Assembly (NCBI GenBank): GCA_038064135.1
Contig: JBBTTS010000006.1
Location: 1 to 13,687 of the forward strand
Direction of reading: 5' to 3'
Source: JBBTTS01 sp038064135
GTDB taxonomy: Bacteria; Patescibacteriota; Saccharimonadia; Saccharimonadales; OMJO01
Length of the DNA stretch: 13,687 bases
Shown: positions 1-7,438 of the stretch, piece by piece
Numbering within the stretch: the stretch's first letter is position 1
How the letters are laid out: every line of letters starts with the position of its first letter
Notes under the pieces: model-generated
What the model was told of the DNA's origin: nothing
Database searches by the model: none
The model's input: only the letters and a program-made list of their open reading frames with translations
Made by a program: the position numbers and the translations under genes

Positions 1-2
1 CT

Positions 3-416
3 TTTAGTACTTGTCGAAATAACAATGACTTTAGCCGTGTCGGACTAAATGGCAACAATACTGTCAACCTATATGACACATGCCGAAACCAGTTAGTTGT
101 TAATGGTGGCATATTAGCCTACAGAATCAAGTGGTTACTTACTTTTGGGTCACTACGAAATTCTCAAGATCCTGGGCATTTGGAATACCCGGGTACTCCG
201 ACAGCTTCTTCTGTTGCTCCTCTGCCGTTCAGAGCTTGCGAAAACGCCGGCACATTAGCCAATAATGGACCTATTCAAGGCCCAAGTTTAGTAAATATTT
301 GTGCTGCAGAGATAGTTATACAAAGTCCTCTGTCTTATTTATCTGGACCACCTATGTCTGCCGATGGTTATGCTACTACTTTTGATTATATAAGCTCTCT
401 AGCACCGCTATTATGA
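3..416 (+). CDS. C-terminal part of a large secreted Cys-rich protein (5'-truncated by window edge)
   Basis: An open frame runs from the window edge to TGA at 414-416; the gene starts upstream of the window. The visible 137 residues align with the last ~150 residues of the 1206-residue protein encoded at 1021-4641. Shared blocks include a TCR motif near residue 4, NLYDTCRNQLVVNG (NLYNSCANQLVING in the paralogue), a TFGSLR/TYGSLR block, LEYPG, NICAAE and a terminal APLL (PPLL in the paralogue). All four cysteines seen here have a counterpart there. An internal ATG at 180 is probably not the true start, because homology continues upstream of it to the edge. The stop overlaps the next gene by ATGA, so the two are likely cotranslated. 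Likely exported, by analogy with the paralogue's signal peptide. The function is unknown; a surface or pilus-associated role is inferred from context. Confidence 0.85.
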   Translation, partial: FSTCRNNNDFSRVGLNGNNTVNLYDTCRNQLVVNGGILAYRIKWLLTFGSLRNSQDPGHLEYPGTPTASSVAPLPFRACENAGTLANNGPIQGPSLVNICAAEIVIQSPLSYLSGPPMSADGYATTFDYISSLAPLL

Positions 417-418
417 GG
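415..418 (+). promoter_or_regulatory. Ribosome binding site deciding the TPR gene start
   Basis: GAGG lies 6 nt before the ATG at 425. The earlier ATG at 413 overlaps the upstream stop and would sit on top of this site, so 425 is the better start. Confidence 0.55.
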
Positions 419-424
419 ATAAAT

Positions 425-1024
425 ATGACTAAGAAAAAATCCCAACTTTTATTTAAAAAATCAAAAAGTTTAACTTTAGCTAAAGCGATAGTAAGTGGCG
501 ATTTTAAACATCCACATACAAAAACAGCGTATACAGTTTTATTTATTTTGCTAGGATTTATATCGCTTTATACTGGCTGGTGGTGGTTTAAGCGCAACGA
601 CCATGTGCAAATAATCGTACCTCCCAAAGTTTCAAATGATCTAAAAACTCCTAATGTAAGCGCAATAATAAAACAGCAAGAAAAGTTAGATATTTCTAAA
701 AAAACTCCGCAAGAACTGATGTCATATTATTATTTACTAGGTTCAAATTATATTAAAAATGGGCAAGTCGACAAAGCCAAAGAAGCGTTAGAAAAATCAC
801 TATCATATGGCGAGTATGCTTTCACCTATCAAGAACTTGGGCAATTATATATCAACCTGGGCGATAAAGTTAAAGCACTCGAGATGTATAAAAAGTCCGT
901 TTACTTACATCAGAAAAATCCAAATCAAATTAGCCCCACCCAAATGAATTATTTGAATATAATAATATATGAGTTAGAAAGTGAAAAAAATCGTACTATT
1001 CACCCCAGTGAGGTGGAACCATGA
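425..1024 (+). CDS. Membrane-anchored TPR protein
   Basis: Encodes about 199 residues from ATG 425, or 203 from ATG 413. A short basic cytoplasmic N-terminus rich in Lys is followed by one hydrophobic membrane segment (about residues 35-55, LFILLGFISLYTGWWWF). After a linker there are two tetratricopeptide-like helical pairs at about residues 98-131 and 134-167, with the spacing and small/aromatic positions of TPR (YYLLGSNYIKNGQVDKAKEAL; YQELGQLYINLGDKVKALEMY). With no signal peptidase site visible, the TPRs would lie outside the membrane if the positive-inside rule holds. TPRs are protein-interaction scaffolds. The gene sits between two paralogous exported proteins, with ATGA overlaps at both ends. 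It may be their secretion, assembly or anchoring partner; this is inference. No specific T4P family (such as PilF/PilW) can be assigned. Confidence 0.8.
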   Translation: MTKKKSQLLFKKSKSLTLAKAIVSGDFKHPHTKTAYTVLFILLGFISLYTGWWWFKRNDHVQIIVPPKVSNDLKTPNVSAIIKQQEKLDISKKTPQELMSYYYLLGSNYIKNGQVDKAKEALEKSLSYGEYAFTYQELGQLYINLGDKVKALEMYKKSVYLHQKNPNQISPTQMNYLNIIIYELESEKNRTIHPSEVEP

Positions 1025-4000
1025 ATTATTTAAAGAAATTTAAATATCAAATAGTAGGATTTTATTTCATCCTGACTATAATTTCAGCTGTAACAATTTT
1101 ATCAACCAGAGCGTTTGCTGATGTGACTCAAAGGTTACCAAACACTCCAGACACATCTGGCTCATATACTGGTGATCACAATTTATACACTACTCAAGGT
1201 TGGTTAGAGGTATCTAAAAGGGGGAAAATTAATTCTACAACTTCACATTTACAACAAAATCCTATTGCTTGGTATAAAGTTTACTCAACGTCGAGCACTA
1301 TTACATTGTCTATTATTGACGCGCAATACTGTAGCACAAGAGATAAAGGGAGTGCTTTTGATACCTACTTTGTAGCTTATAAAACTACAGCCGAAGAAAA
1401 ACTTGCTAACCCTGTGACTAAATTAAGCGGCTTGGATTATACATATGTTGCCGGAGCAAGTTTGTGTAATAATGCTCAAAGTTTCACAATAACAGGTTTG
1501 ACACTCTCAAATGTTTATGGTCACACTGGCAAATATACTGGTTTAATAATGGTAAAGCATTTAGGCCCAGACCCTAACTGTGCAGGTCCTAATTACACTA
1601 CCTGCGGTGGCGGTTCAGGTGATACGAATAATGCCGGACGGGCAAATAGATATAAATTTGAAGCCGTGACACCTCCGGCAAATGGCTTTTTATTAGAGTA
1701 TTGGCATCAAGCTGAAGTAGAGGGAGTCGCTAACCCAATTAACGACACTTACAGTAATACAGATCCCAGAACAGTTGAAGCTGCTAATTTTAACATGGGT
1801 CAACCTTTGTCAGTTACTGCAAACCTCAATGTATTAAATAGATTTTTTGACATAGAATTTACTCCACCATGTAATCAAGTCGGTGATAAAACTGCATATT
1901 TAAAATGGTTTGACGATGATTCTCAGACTAGTCTAAGATTTTCGCTATATGAGACTATTGGCGCTTCCACAACCACAATTGTGGCAGATCAACCAGCCAA
2001 TATGGGTGATAATAATTTTGGTACATATCAGTTTACAGTAAAAGCTGGTGCTAAGTATCAGTGGAAATGGTTAAAAGTTGATGCAGATAATGGAGTACAA
2101 TTTTGGATGCCATTCGATGGCCTAAATTATAATGCTGGTAATCCTTGTCCTTCAGTGAATGTCGATCCAATTGGCCCGCAGCAGTCTGCCGGTGCAGGCG
2201 GAAATTTTAGCTGTACCAGCTTGAAGGGATGGACTACAGATGCTAATAATGCTGCAGCTTTGCGTGTTGCCGTTTACCACAACACTCCTGCAGGTGCCGG
2301 GGCAGTGCCATTTTATGTCGGTACCGCAAACCAAACAACTCCAAGTTCGCCACCAGATTTATCTGCTGCACCTATAGGCACGCCTGCGAATCATGGATAT
2401 AGCCTTGATGTGACAAGTATTGTTACAAGTGGTAATAACACTTTTTATATTTATACATATGGAATCGATGGCAATGGTGTCGAAGATCAGACGGTAGTAC
2501 TAACTTATACCTCTGCGACGATTGCATGCAATCCTGGTGGGGCAAAACCAACAGGCACTCTTACTCTGGCATGCTTGAGCAGCTTAGGAGACGCAACCAA
2601 AAAGGGAATCACAGTAAAAATGGATAATTTGAGTGATACGGATTTGCCTGGTCATTTAAGATTTAGAGTAGAAATTTGGGTAAATACTTTTCCATCATTT
2701 TTGCCAGGAGGAGTTGCTCCAACTAGTACGGTAGAGGTTAATGGCAGCACGTCAACCGACATTCAATACTTCACGCCACCTAGTGGTATAAACATACACA
2801 CGGTTAGAGTAATTATAACAACACTAGATGCTGCCAGTGGCGCAGCAATAAACCCAACGTCAACTATGATCCAACAACAAGTTGGACCTTGTGCTATCGT
2901 TTGCACTCTTACGGGTACTGGCACGATCCAACCAGGTGACCCTCAGAATATAATCATTAATATTATAAATAATGGAACTGATGCCATCACAGCTGCATTA
3001 ACCAGTGTCGATATTCGTACACCACTGTATCCAGCAACTGGTCAGGCAAATGTTTCGATACCAACATTCCCATATAGTGCACCACCCCCGGGGCTTTCTT
3101 TCTTGCAAGTGACAAAAGCGGGTGATGCTACTTCAGAAGACCCAAGTGGATCTCTTCCAGCGCCATCAACAACTATCGGGCCTGGTAAAATAGGGCTGTA
3201 TAATACCAAATTTACTAACGTTGATGCTTTTTCGACTGCCAATTTCTCTTCGGGGCCATACAAAGTTTATGCTACTTTTAATGGCGTCACATATCCTTGC
3301 GACCCACCAAACGTAATAAATACAGCCCATGCCTTTAGCGTAGGTTATAAACCATACTTTCGAATTTATAATGGAGAAATATGGTCAGGCAGTTCAGACG
3401 GATCGCCGTCTAATAATTGCCCTGGATGGGGGTCGGATATACCATATGGATATTCGCAAACATTTGCCAAAGAAACTCGGTGGAATTACACAAACAACGC
3501 ATTAGATGAAGTTGATACAGGAGGAGGGACAAATTTAGCAGCTTTTGCTACAGGTGGCATTGACGAAGTATTTAGTCTTGCTTTAGGTGATCCCGTTACT
3601 TCTCAACGAGATAAACTACTATTTGGTAACTACAATTTAATATTTCCTACTCAATCCGAAGATCCATCTGTAAAAACTTCGTCCGACGGTGGATACTCAC
3701 AACTCAATCATTGCCCGGCTGATGCCTATGGCAAGATGCCATTAATTGGTACAACTCCGGATACAACTATTGACAAAACATCTGGTGGTCCGCCACTTGC
3801 TGATACATCTTGGTTAAATAATATGTATAACAGTGCTAATAACTCAATCAATAGTTATTTTTACCAAGCTGATAATTTAGCAACTAGTGGCACAGTAGAG
3901 TCTTTAACAATTTCTACTCAACTTATAACTGATGGACCTAGTGGAGTTGGTGGATTATGCGATCCAGTAAATTATTACAAAAGAAAAACAATTAACTTAT

Positions 4001-4641
4001 ATGTCGACGGAAATGTAATTATTACCGGCAATATTACTTATCAAGACCCTGCTAGCAGGGTCTGTAAGCAAGTTATACCTAGATTTCAGCTTGTAGTTCG
4101 AGGTAAAGTTTTTGTAGCAAATAATGTCACGAGACTTGACGGAGTTTATATAGTTCAGCCTAAATCAGGCATAGCTTCCAGCGGTACTTTTTATACTTGC
4201 CGCCAAAGTGACGGTTCGATTATTTCTAATCTTGGTGGTCAAGCGGCGGGGGCAACGGCTATTAATTTATATAATAGTTGTGCAAATCAATTAGTTATTA
4301 ATGGTACAGTTAGTGCCTATAGTATCAAAATGCTCCGTACTTATGGATCACTAAGAGATGCTACAAAAGGCAAATTAGAATATCCTGGTTCAGTTCTTGC
4401 CCCCCCAGATACTGATGCGACTTTGAAACATATAGGGGCATCGCTTGTAGACAGTTCCTTGTCTTCCGTAAGAGGTTGTGAGCATGGTGTAGCAGCAGTT
4501 AATAATCCGGTAATAAATAATATTTGTGCTGCTGAAGTATTTATACATTCACCAGAGTTATGGATTGCTTCATCTCCCAATCAAAATTATTTCGACGGTC
4601 TAACTTTTGATTTCATTGCTTCAGTTCCACCACTGTTATAA
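1021..4641 (+). CDS. Large secreted cysteine-rich surface protein, possible pilus-associated adhesin
   Basis: Encodes 1206 residues. ATG 1021 overlaps the previous stop and has GAGGTGG at 1010-1016. An N-terminal signal peptide is clear: a Lys-rich start, a hydrophobic core at about residues 12-27, and an AFA cleavage site near 31-33. The rest has no strong membrane segment and is rich in Thr/Ser/Gly/Asn and beta-prone, as in extracellular proteins. There are 20 cysteines, often at what look like boundaries between Ig-like beta domains (around residues 280, 375, 507 and 625; the last resembles a CARDB-type fold, IQPGDPQNIIINIINNGTD). Near residues 990-1050, short turns such as YVDGNVIITGNITY suggest a beta-ladder. 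The last ~150 residues, with C1060, C1087, C1153 and C1169 and a terminal PPLL, are shared with the truncated paralogue at 3-416. No LPXTG motif or C-terminal anchor is seen. The function is unknown; adhesin or pilus tip/associated protein is inferred from the adjacent T4P genes. Confidence 0.82.
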   Translation: MNYLKKFKYQIVGFYFILTIISAVTILSTRAFADVTQRLPNTPDTSGSYTGDHNLYTTQGWLEVSKRGKINSTTSHLQQNPIAWYKVYSTSSTITLSIIDAQYCSTRDKGSAFDTYFVAYKTTAEEKLANPVTKLSGLDYTYVAGASLCNNAQSFTITGLTLSNVYGHTGKYTGLIMVKHLGPDPNCAGPNYTTCGGGSGDTNNAGRANRYKFEAVTPPANGFLLEYWHQAEVEGVANPINDTYSNTDPRTVEAANFNMGQPLSVTANLNVLNRFFDIEFTPPCNQVGDKTAYLKWFDDDSQTSLRFSLYETIGASTTTIVADQPANMGDNNFGTYQFTVKAGAKYQWKWLKVDADNGVQFWMPFDGLNYNAGNPCPSVNVDPIGPQQSAGAGGNFSCTSLKGWTTDANNAAALRVAVYHNTPAGAGAVPFYVGTANQTTPSSPPDLSAAPIGTPANHGYSLDVTSIVTSGNNTFYIYTYGIDGNGVEDQTVVLTYTSATIACNPGGAKPTGTLTLACLSSLGDATKKGITVKMDNLSDTDLPGHLRFRVEIWVNTFPSFLPGGVAPTSTVEVNGSTSTDIQYFTPPSGINIHTVRVIITTLDAASGAAINPTSTMIQQQVGPCAIVCTLTGTGTIQPGDPQNIIINIINNGTDAITAALTSVDIRTPLYPATGQANVSIPTFPYSAPPPGLSFLQVTKAGDATSEDPSGSLPAPSTTIGPGKIGLYNTKFTNVDAFSTANFSSGPYKVYATFNGVTYPCDPPNVINTAHAFSVGYKPYFRIYNGEIWSGSSDGSPSNNCPGWGSDIPYGYSQTFAKETRWNYTNNALDEVDTGGGTNLAAFATGGIDEVFSLALGDPVTSQRDKLLFGNYNLIFPTQSEDPSVKTSSDGGYSQLNHCPADAYGKMPLIGTTPDTTIDKTSGGPPLADTSWLNNMYNSANNSINSYFYQADNLATSGTVESLTISTQLITDGPSGVGGLCDPVNYYKRKTINLYVDGNVIITGNITYQDPASRVCKQVIPRFQLVVRGKVFVANNVTRLDGVYIVQPKSGIASSGTFYTCRQSDGSIISNLGGQAAGATAINLYNSCANQLVINGTVSAYSIKMLRTYGSLRDATKGKLEYPGSVLAPPDTDATLKHIGASLVDSSLSSVRGCEHGVAAVNNPVINNICAAEVFIHSPELWIASSPNQNYFDGLTFDFIASVPPLL

Positions 4642-4647
4642 AAATGT

Positions 4648-4674
4648 TTGTAACCAAAAAGCTTATGGTATAAT
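4648..4674 (+). promoter_or_regulatory. Probable promoter of the pilMNO-BTC operon
   Basis: TATAAT at 4669-4674 is a perfect -10 and is preceded by TGG (extended -10, TG at 4666-4667). A weak -35 (TTGTAA, 4648-4653) lies 15 bp upstream, which is short, but extended -10 promoters tolerate this. Transcription would begin near 4681. It lies just after the stop of the large secreted protein, so the pilus machine can be transcribed separately from the exoprotein genes. Confidence 0.65.
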
Positions 4675-4787
4675 ACGAGATAACTATGAGTCCCGTTTGA
4701 GTCCAAGGGTGGGCACGCGATGGTCTCAGGGGTTTCTAACACATGACCAAAGGTTTTATCAAAATCATCATAAAAGGATTCTAGCGG
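4675..4787 (+). promoter_or_regulatory. Leader region of pilM with possible RNA structure and mini-ORFs
   Basis: About 105 nt of untranslated leader separate the predicted start of transcription from pilM. TGAGTCC occurs twice (4687-4693 and 4698-4704). The first copy can pair with GGTCTCA at 4722-4728, giving six Watson-Crick pairs around one T.T mismatch. The segment 4692-4732 is notably more G/C-rich than its surroundings. Three mini-ORFs fall in it (4686-4700, 4720-4746, 4743-4784). AAAGGAT at 4773-4779 is the likely ribosome site for pilM. I do not recognise a known riboswitch. Confidence 0.35.
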
Positions 4788-5828
4788 ATGAGTATACTGA
4801 GTGGGGTATCAGATTTTTTTGGTCTAGACATCGGTACTTCAAACATTAGGCTTGTTCAGCTTGGTGGTGGTGGTAAAGTTCACGCATTAATTAAATACGC
4901 CATGACTCCAATTGACGACAAAATATCATTGAGTGATTCCGATGCTGATCAACAAAAGCTGATGGCAGTGGTGAAAGAGCTTATAGACACAGCTGGTGTT
5001 GCTACAAAAAATGTGGCTGTTGGTATTCCTTCACAGCGTGTATTTACCACAGTTGTTGATATGGATAGATTACCCCAGAATGAACTCGAAAAAAGTATTT
5101 CTTATCAAGCTGACTCACTAATCCCTACACCATTAGCAGAATCAAAACTTGATTGGCAGGTAATTGGTGATTCGCCTTCGGATAAAAATAAGCTAGAGGT
5201 ATTACTTTCTAGTGTTACTAATAATTTTGTTGAAAAAAGACTAGATTTACTCGAATCAATCGGACTTAATGTAATTGCTTTCGAGCCAGATACAATTGCG
5301 TTAGCCCGCGCACTTTCTGCCCCTGATAATTTACAACCACAAATGATAATAGACATGGGTAATATAAGTACCGATATTGTTGTTACTGCTAACGGGGCAC
5401 CAAGACTTACCAGGTCTATACCAACCGGCTCAGATGCAATTGTTCGTGCAGCTGCACAAAATCTAAATATTGACGAAAAGCAGGCTCAACAATTTGTGTT
5501 TAAGTTTGGCCTAAGCAAAGACAAACTAGAAGGCCAGGTTTATAACGCGATCTTAAGCACGGTAGATATTATTCTTGGTGAAGTAGAAAAATCTATAAAG
5601 TTTTTCAGTAGTAGATATGGTGGTCAAAAGATAGAGCGTATTATTGTTTCTGGCGGCACAGCCACGCTTCCAGAGTTCCCGCTACACTTGGCAAATAAAT
5701 TCGCTTTAAATGTTGAAATCGGAAATGCCTGGAGAAATATATCATTTCCTGCAGATCGACAAAATGAACTATTAGCTGTGTCTAATGCGTTTGCGGTAGC
5801 TGCAGGGCTTGCGGAGCGTGCCGAATGA
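4788..5828 (+). CDS. pilM: PilM, cytoplasmic actin-like T4P assembly ATPase
   Basis: Encodes 346 residues, a usual PilM length. The FtsA/actin-like fold is visible through the phosphate-1 loop FGLDIGTSNIRLVQL (residues 11-25), the phosphate-2 region IIDMGNISTDIVV from residue 187, and the adenosine motif SGGTATLPEF from residue 288. No membrane segment is present. PilM binds the cytoplasmic N-terminus of PilN (the INLLP-type motif) and links the PilN/PilO membrane complex to the motor ATPases. The next gene carries exactly that partner motif (NLLP). The start ATG 4788 has AAAGGA at 4773-4778, about 9 nt upstream. The stop overlaps the pilN start by ATGA. First gene of the pilus-machine operon. 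Confidence 0.95.
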   Translation: MSILSGVSDFFGLDIGTSNIRLVQLGGGGKVHALIKYAMTPIDDKISLSDSDADQQKLMAVVKELIDTAGVATKNVAVGIPSQRVFTTVVDMDRLPQNELEKSISYQADSLIPTPLAESKLDWQVIGDSPSDKNKLEVLLSSVTNNFVEKRLDLLESIGLNVIAFEPDTIALARALSAPDNLQPQMIIDMGNISTDIVVTANGAPRLTRSIPTGSDAIVRAAAQNLNIDEKQAQQFVFKFGLSKDKLEGQVYNAILSTVDIILGEVEKSIKFFSSRYGGQKIERIIVSGGTATLPEFPLHLANKFALNVEIGNAWRNISFPADRQNELLAVSNAFAVAAGLAERAE

Positions 5829-6517
5829 TACAGTTAAACCTTTTACCAGATGTTAAACAAGAATACATAAACGCTCGCCGTTCTAAGCGTATGGTGGTCA
5901 TGATTTCATTGATGGCTAGTGGTGGTTCGTTAGCGCTACTTATTGCACTGTTCATTGGTGTCTATGTGTTTCAAAAACAGCACATGGATAATTTAAAAAA
6001 TAATATTCAGACAAAAAGTGAAAAATTAAAACAAGAACCTGAGCTAGACAAAATCTTAACAATTCAAAATCAGTTAAATAGCCTTAAAGATCTATACGAA
6101 AAACGTCCAATTGCCACAAAGTTCTTCAATTATTTGAACAAAATTACACCAACAGAAATTACCGTAAGTAATACTAGTGTCGATTATGTTAAAAATACTA
6201 TGGTTATAACGGGAGGAGCCTCAAACCTTACAGAAATAAATAAATTTGTAGATACCATAAAATTTACTAAGTATTCTGATGCCGGTAAAGACTCCGGAAA
6301 TGCATTTAAGAACGTTGTTTTGTCATCTTATACTTTAGGTGACGCAGAAAAAAGCACTAAAGCTGGCTATACAATAAATTTGGAATTTAATCCGGATATT
6401 TTTGATGCCAAAAAAGACACTGACATATCAGTAAACATCCAATTTACTACTCGATCTGAAACCGAAAAGCCTAGTTTATTACAAAGCAGCTCACAACAAA
6501 CAGAAGGAGCTCAATAA
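5825..6517 (+). CDS. pilN: PilN-like T4P inner-membrane assembly protein
   Basis: Encodes 230 residues. It begins MIQLNLLPDVKQEY, the conserved PilN N-terminal motif that docks into PilM. One membrane segment follows at about residues 24-49, then a charged coiled-coil stretch (about 52-90) and a mixed alpha/beta extracytoplasmic domain. The C-terminal ~25 residues are a Ser/Gln/Glu-rich tail (about 209-230), an extension beyond the usual PilN end. GGAG at 5813-5816 lies 8 nt before the start, and the ATG overlaps the pilM stop. PilN pairs with PilO to form the alignment subcomplex; pilO follows with a one-base overlap. Identification rests on motif, topology and position. Confidence 0.9.
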   Translation: MIQLNLLPDVKQEYINARRSKRMVVMISLMASGGSLALLIALFIGVYVFQKQHMDNLKNNIQTKSEKLKQEPELDKILTIQNQLNSLKDLYEKRPIATKFFNYLNKITPTEITVSNTSVDYVKNTMVITGGASNLTEINKFVDTIKFTKYSDAGKDSGNAFKNVVLSSYTLGDAEKSTKAGYTINLEFNPDIFDAKKDTDISVNIQFTTRSETEKPSLLQSSSQQTEGAQ

Positions 6518-7185
6518 TGGCACGAGATATTTCAAGTAAACGTTTACTTATTGACAAATCAATTGCTACAACTATTGGGGTAATAGCTGGGGCATCATTT
6601 GTCACAGTGTTTAGCTTAATCGCTTCACAGGCAGTCTGGAAACAACGCACATATCAAGCTAAAGTAATAAGTGAGCGTGAAATAGCCAAAAAGCAACTTG
6701 AATCCAATTTATCTGCAGTTGCAACTTTGCGTACACAATATCAGGCATTTGTACAAACTAACGAAAATATTATTGGTGGAAATCCAAGTGGACCAGGTCC
6801 TCAGGATGGAGATAATGCGCGTATTATATTAGATGCGCTTCCAAGCAAATATGATTTTCCTGCTGTCGCTAATAGTATAAATAATTTATTATCAGGAACT
6901 TCAATATCTGCTATCACCGGTGCTGATGACGAAATTGCTCAAGTGGCAAAGCAGGCTTCTGGCACCGTTCAGCCAATAGAAATTCCTTTCGATATTTCCG
7001 TTACAACTGACTATAATGGTGCTATAAGTGTTTTAGATAAAATCCAACGTTCAATCAGGCCAATTAAGATAATCAACTTTTCTATTACTGCCGGCGACAC
7101 TGGTCAAATCAGCCTGTCAATAAAGGCAAATACATATTACCAGCCTGCCAAAACACTCAATATAACAACCAAGGAAGTGAAATGA
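6517..7185 (+). CDS. pilO: PilO-like T4P inner-membrane assembly protein
   Basis: Encodes 222 residues: a short cytoplasmic N-terminus, one membrane segment at about residues 16-40, a coiled-coil stretch (about 43-78) and an extracytoplasmic alpha/beta domain ending in an ISLSIKANTYYQP strand, the pattern of PilO-type ferredoxin-like folds. Sequence identity to classical PilO looks low, so the call depends on topology and on its place directly after pilN. A Gly/Pro-rich linker (GGNPSGPGPQDGDN, from about residue 87) joins the coiled coil to the domain. AAGGAG at 6504-6509 is a strong ribosome site 7 nt before ATG, and the stop of pilN (TAA) shares one base with this start. Expected partner: PilN. 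Confidence 0.82.
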   Translation: MARDISSKRLLIDKSIATTIGVIAGASFVTVFSLIASQAVWKQRTYQAKVISEREIAKKQLESNLSAVATLRTQYQAFVQTNENIIGGNPSGPGPQDGDNARIILDALPSKYDFPAVANSINNLLSGTSISAITGADDEIAQVAKQASGTVQPIEIPFDISVTTDYNGAISVLDKIQRSIRPIKIINFSITAGDTGQISLSIKANTYYQPAKTLNITTKEVK

Positions 7186-7418
7186 AACAAAAAGATTTCG
7201 CTCTTATAATAGTAATTGTCATCATAAGTGCAATCATGTCTTTAGTCATTTCGAAATTTACTTTTAGTAGACCCGCCAGTCGCCAGGAAAAAGTTGAGGT
7301 AGTCGAAGCAATAAGTAGTGAATTTAAAGAACCTGATAAAAAATATTTTAATAATGAAGCGATAAATCCAACAGTTCTTATCAAAATCGGACAAGGTACT
7401 CAAAATCCTATTCGGTAA
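7182..7418 (+). CDS. Small single-pass membrane protein in the pilus operon
   Basis: Encodes 78 residues: two Lys near the start, one membrane helix at residues 6-26 (FALIIVIVIISAIMSLVISK), then a ~50-residue charged soluble tail. ATG overlaps the pilO stop by ATGA and has AAGGAA at 7171-7176. It occupies the place that PilP takes in Gram-negative pilMNOPQ operons, but it has no lipobox and no PilP HR domain, and no secretin gene follows. It may be a third member of the PilN/PilO membrane complex; this is inference from position and topology. No family recognised. Confidence 0.78.
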   Translation: MKQKDFALIIVIVIISAIMSLVISKFTFSRPASRQEKVEVVEAISSEFKEPDKKYFNNEAINPTVLIKIGQGTQNPIR

Positions 7419-7425
7419 GTTAATA

Positions 7426-7430
7426 TGAGG
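7426..7430 (+). promoter_or_regulatory. Ribosome binding site for the TTG start of pilB
   Basis: TGAGG ends 8 nt before TTG at 7439. The frame is closed by a TAA at 7421-7423 and has no in-frame ATG or GTG between that stop and 7439, so TTG is the best-supported start. Confidence 0.55.
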
Positions 7431-7438
7431 CCAACCTT

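Noticed and set aside
180..416. ATG 180 as the start of a small gene
   Set aside because: The frame and homology to the 1206-residue protein continue upstream to the window edge, so this is the tail of a longer gene.
4607..4849. An 80-codon forward frame across the pilM leader and start
   Set aside because: It overlaps the end of the secreted protein and the pilM start in another frame, covers a promoter and shows no domain or usable ribosome site.
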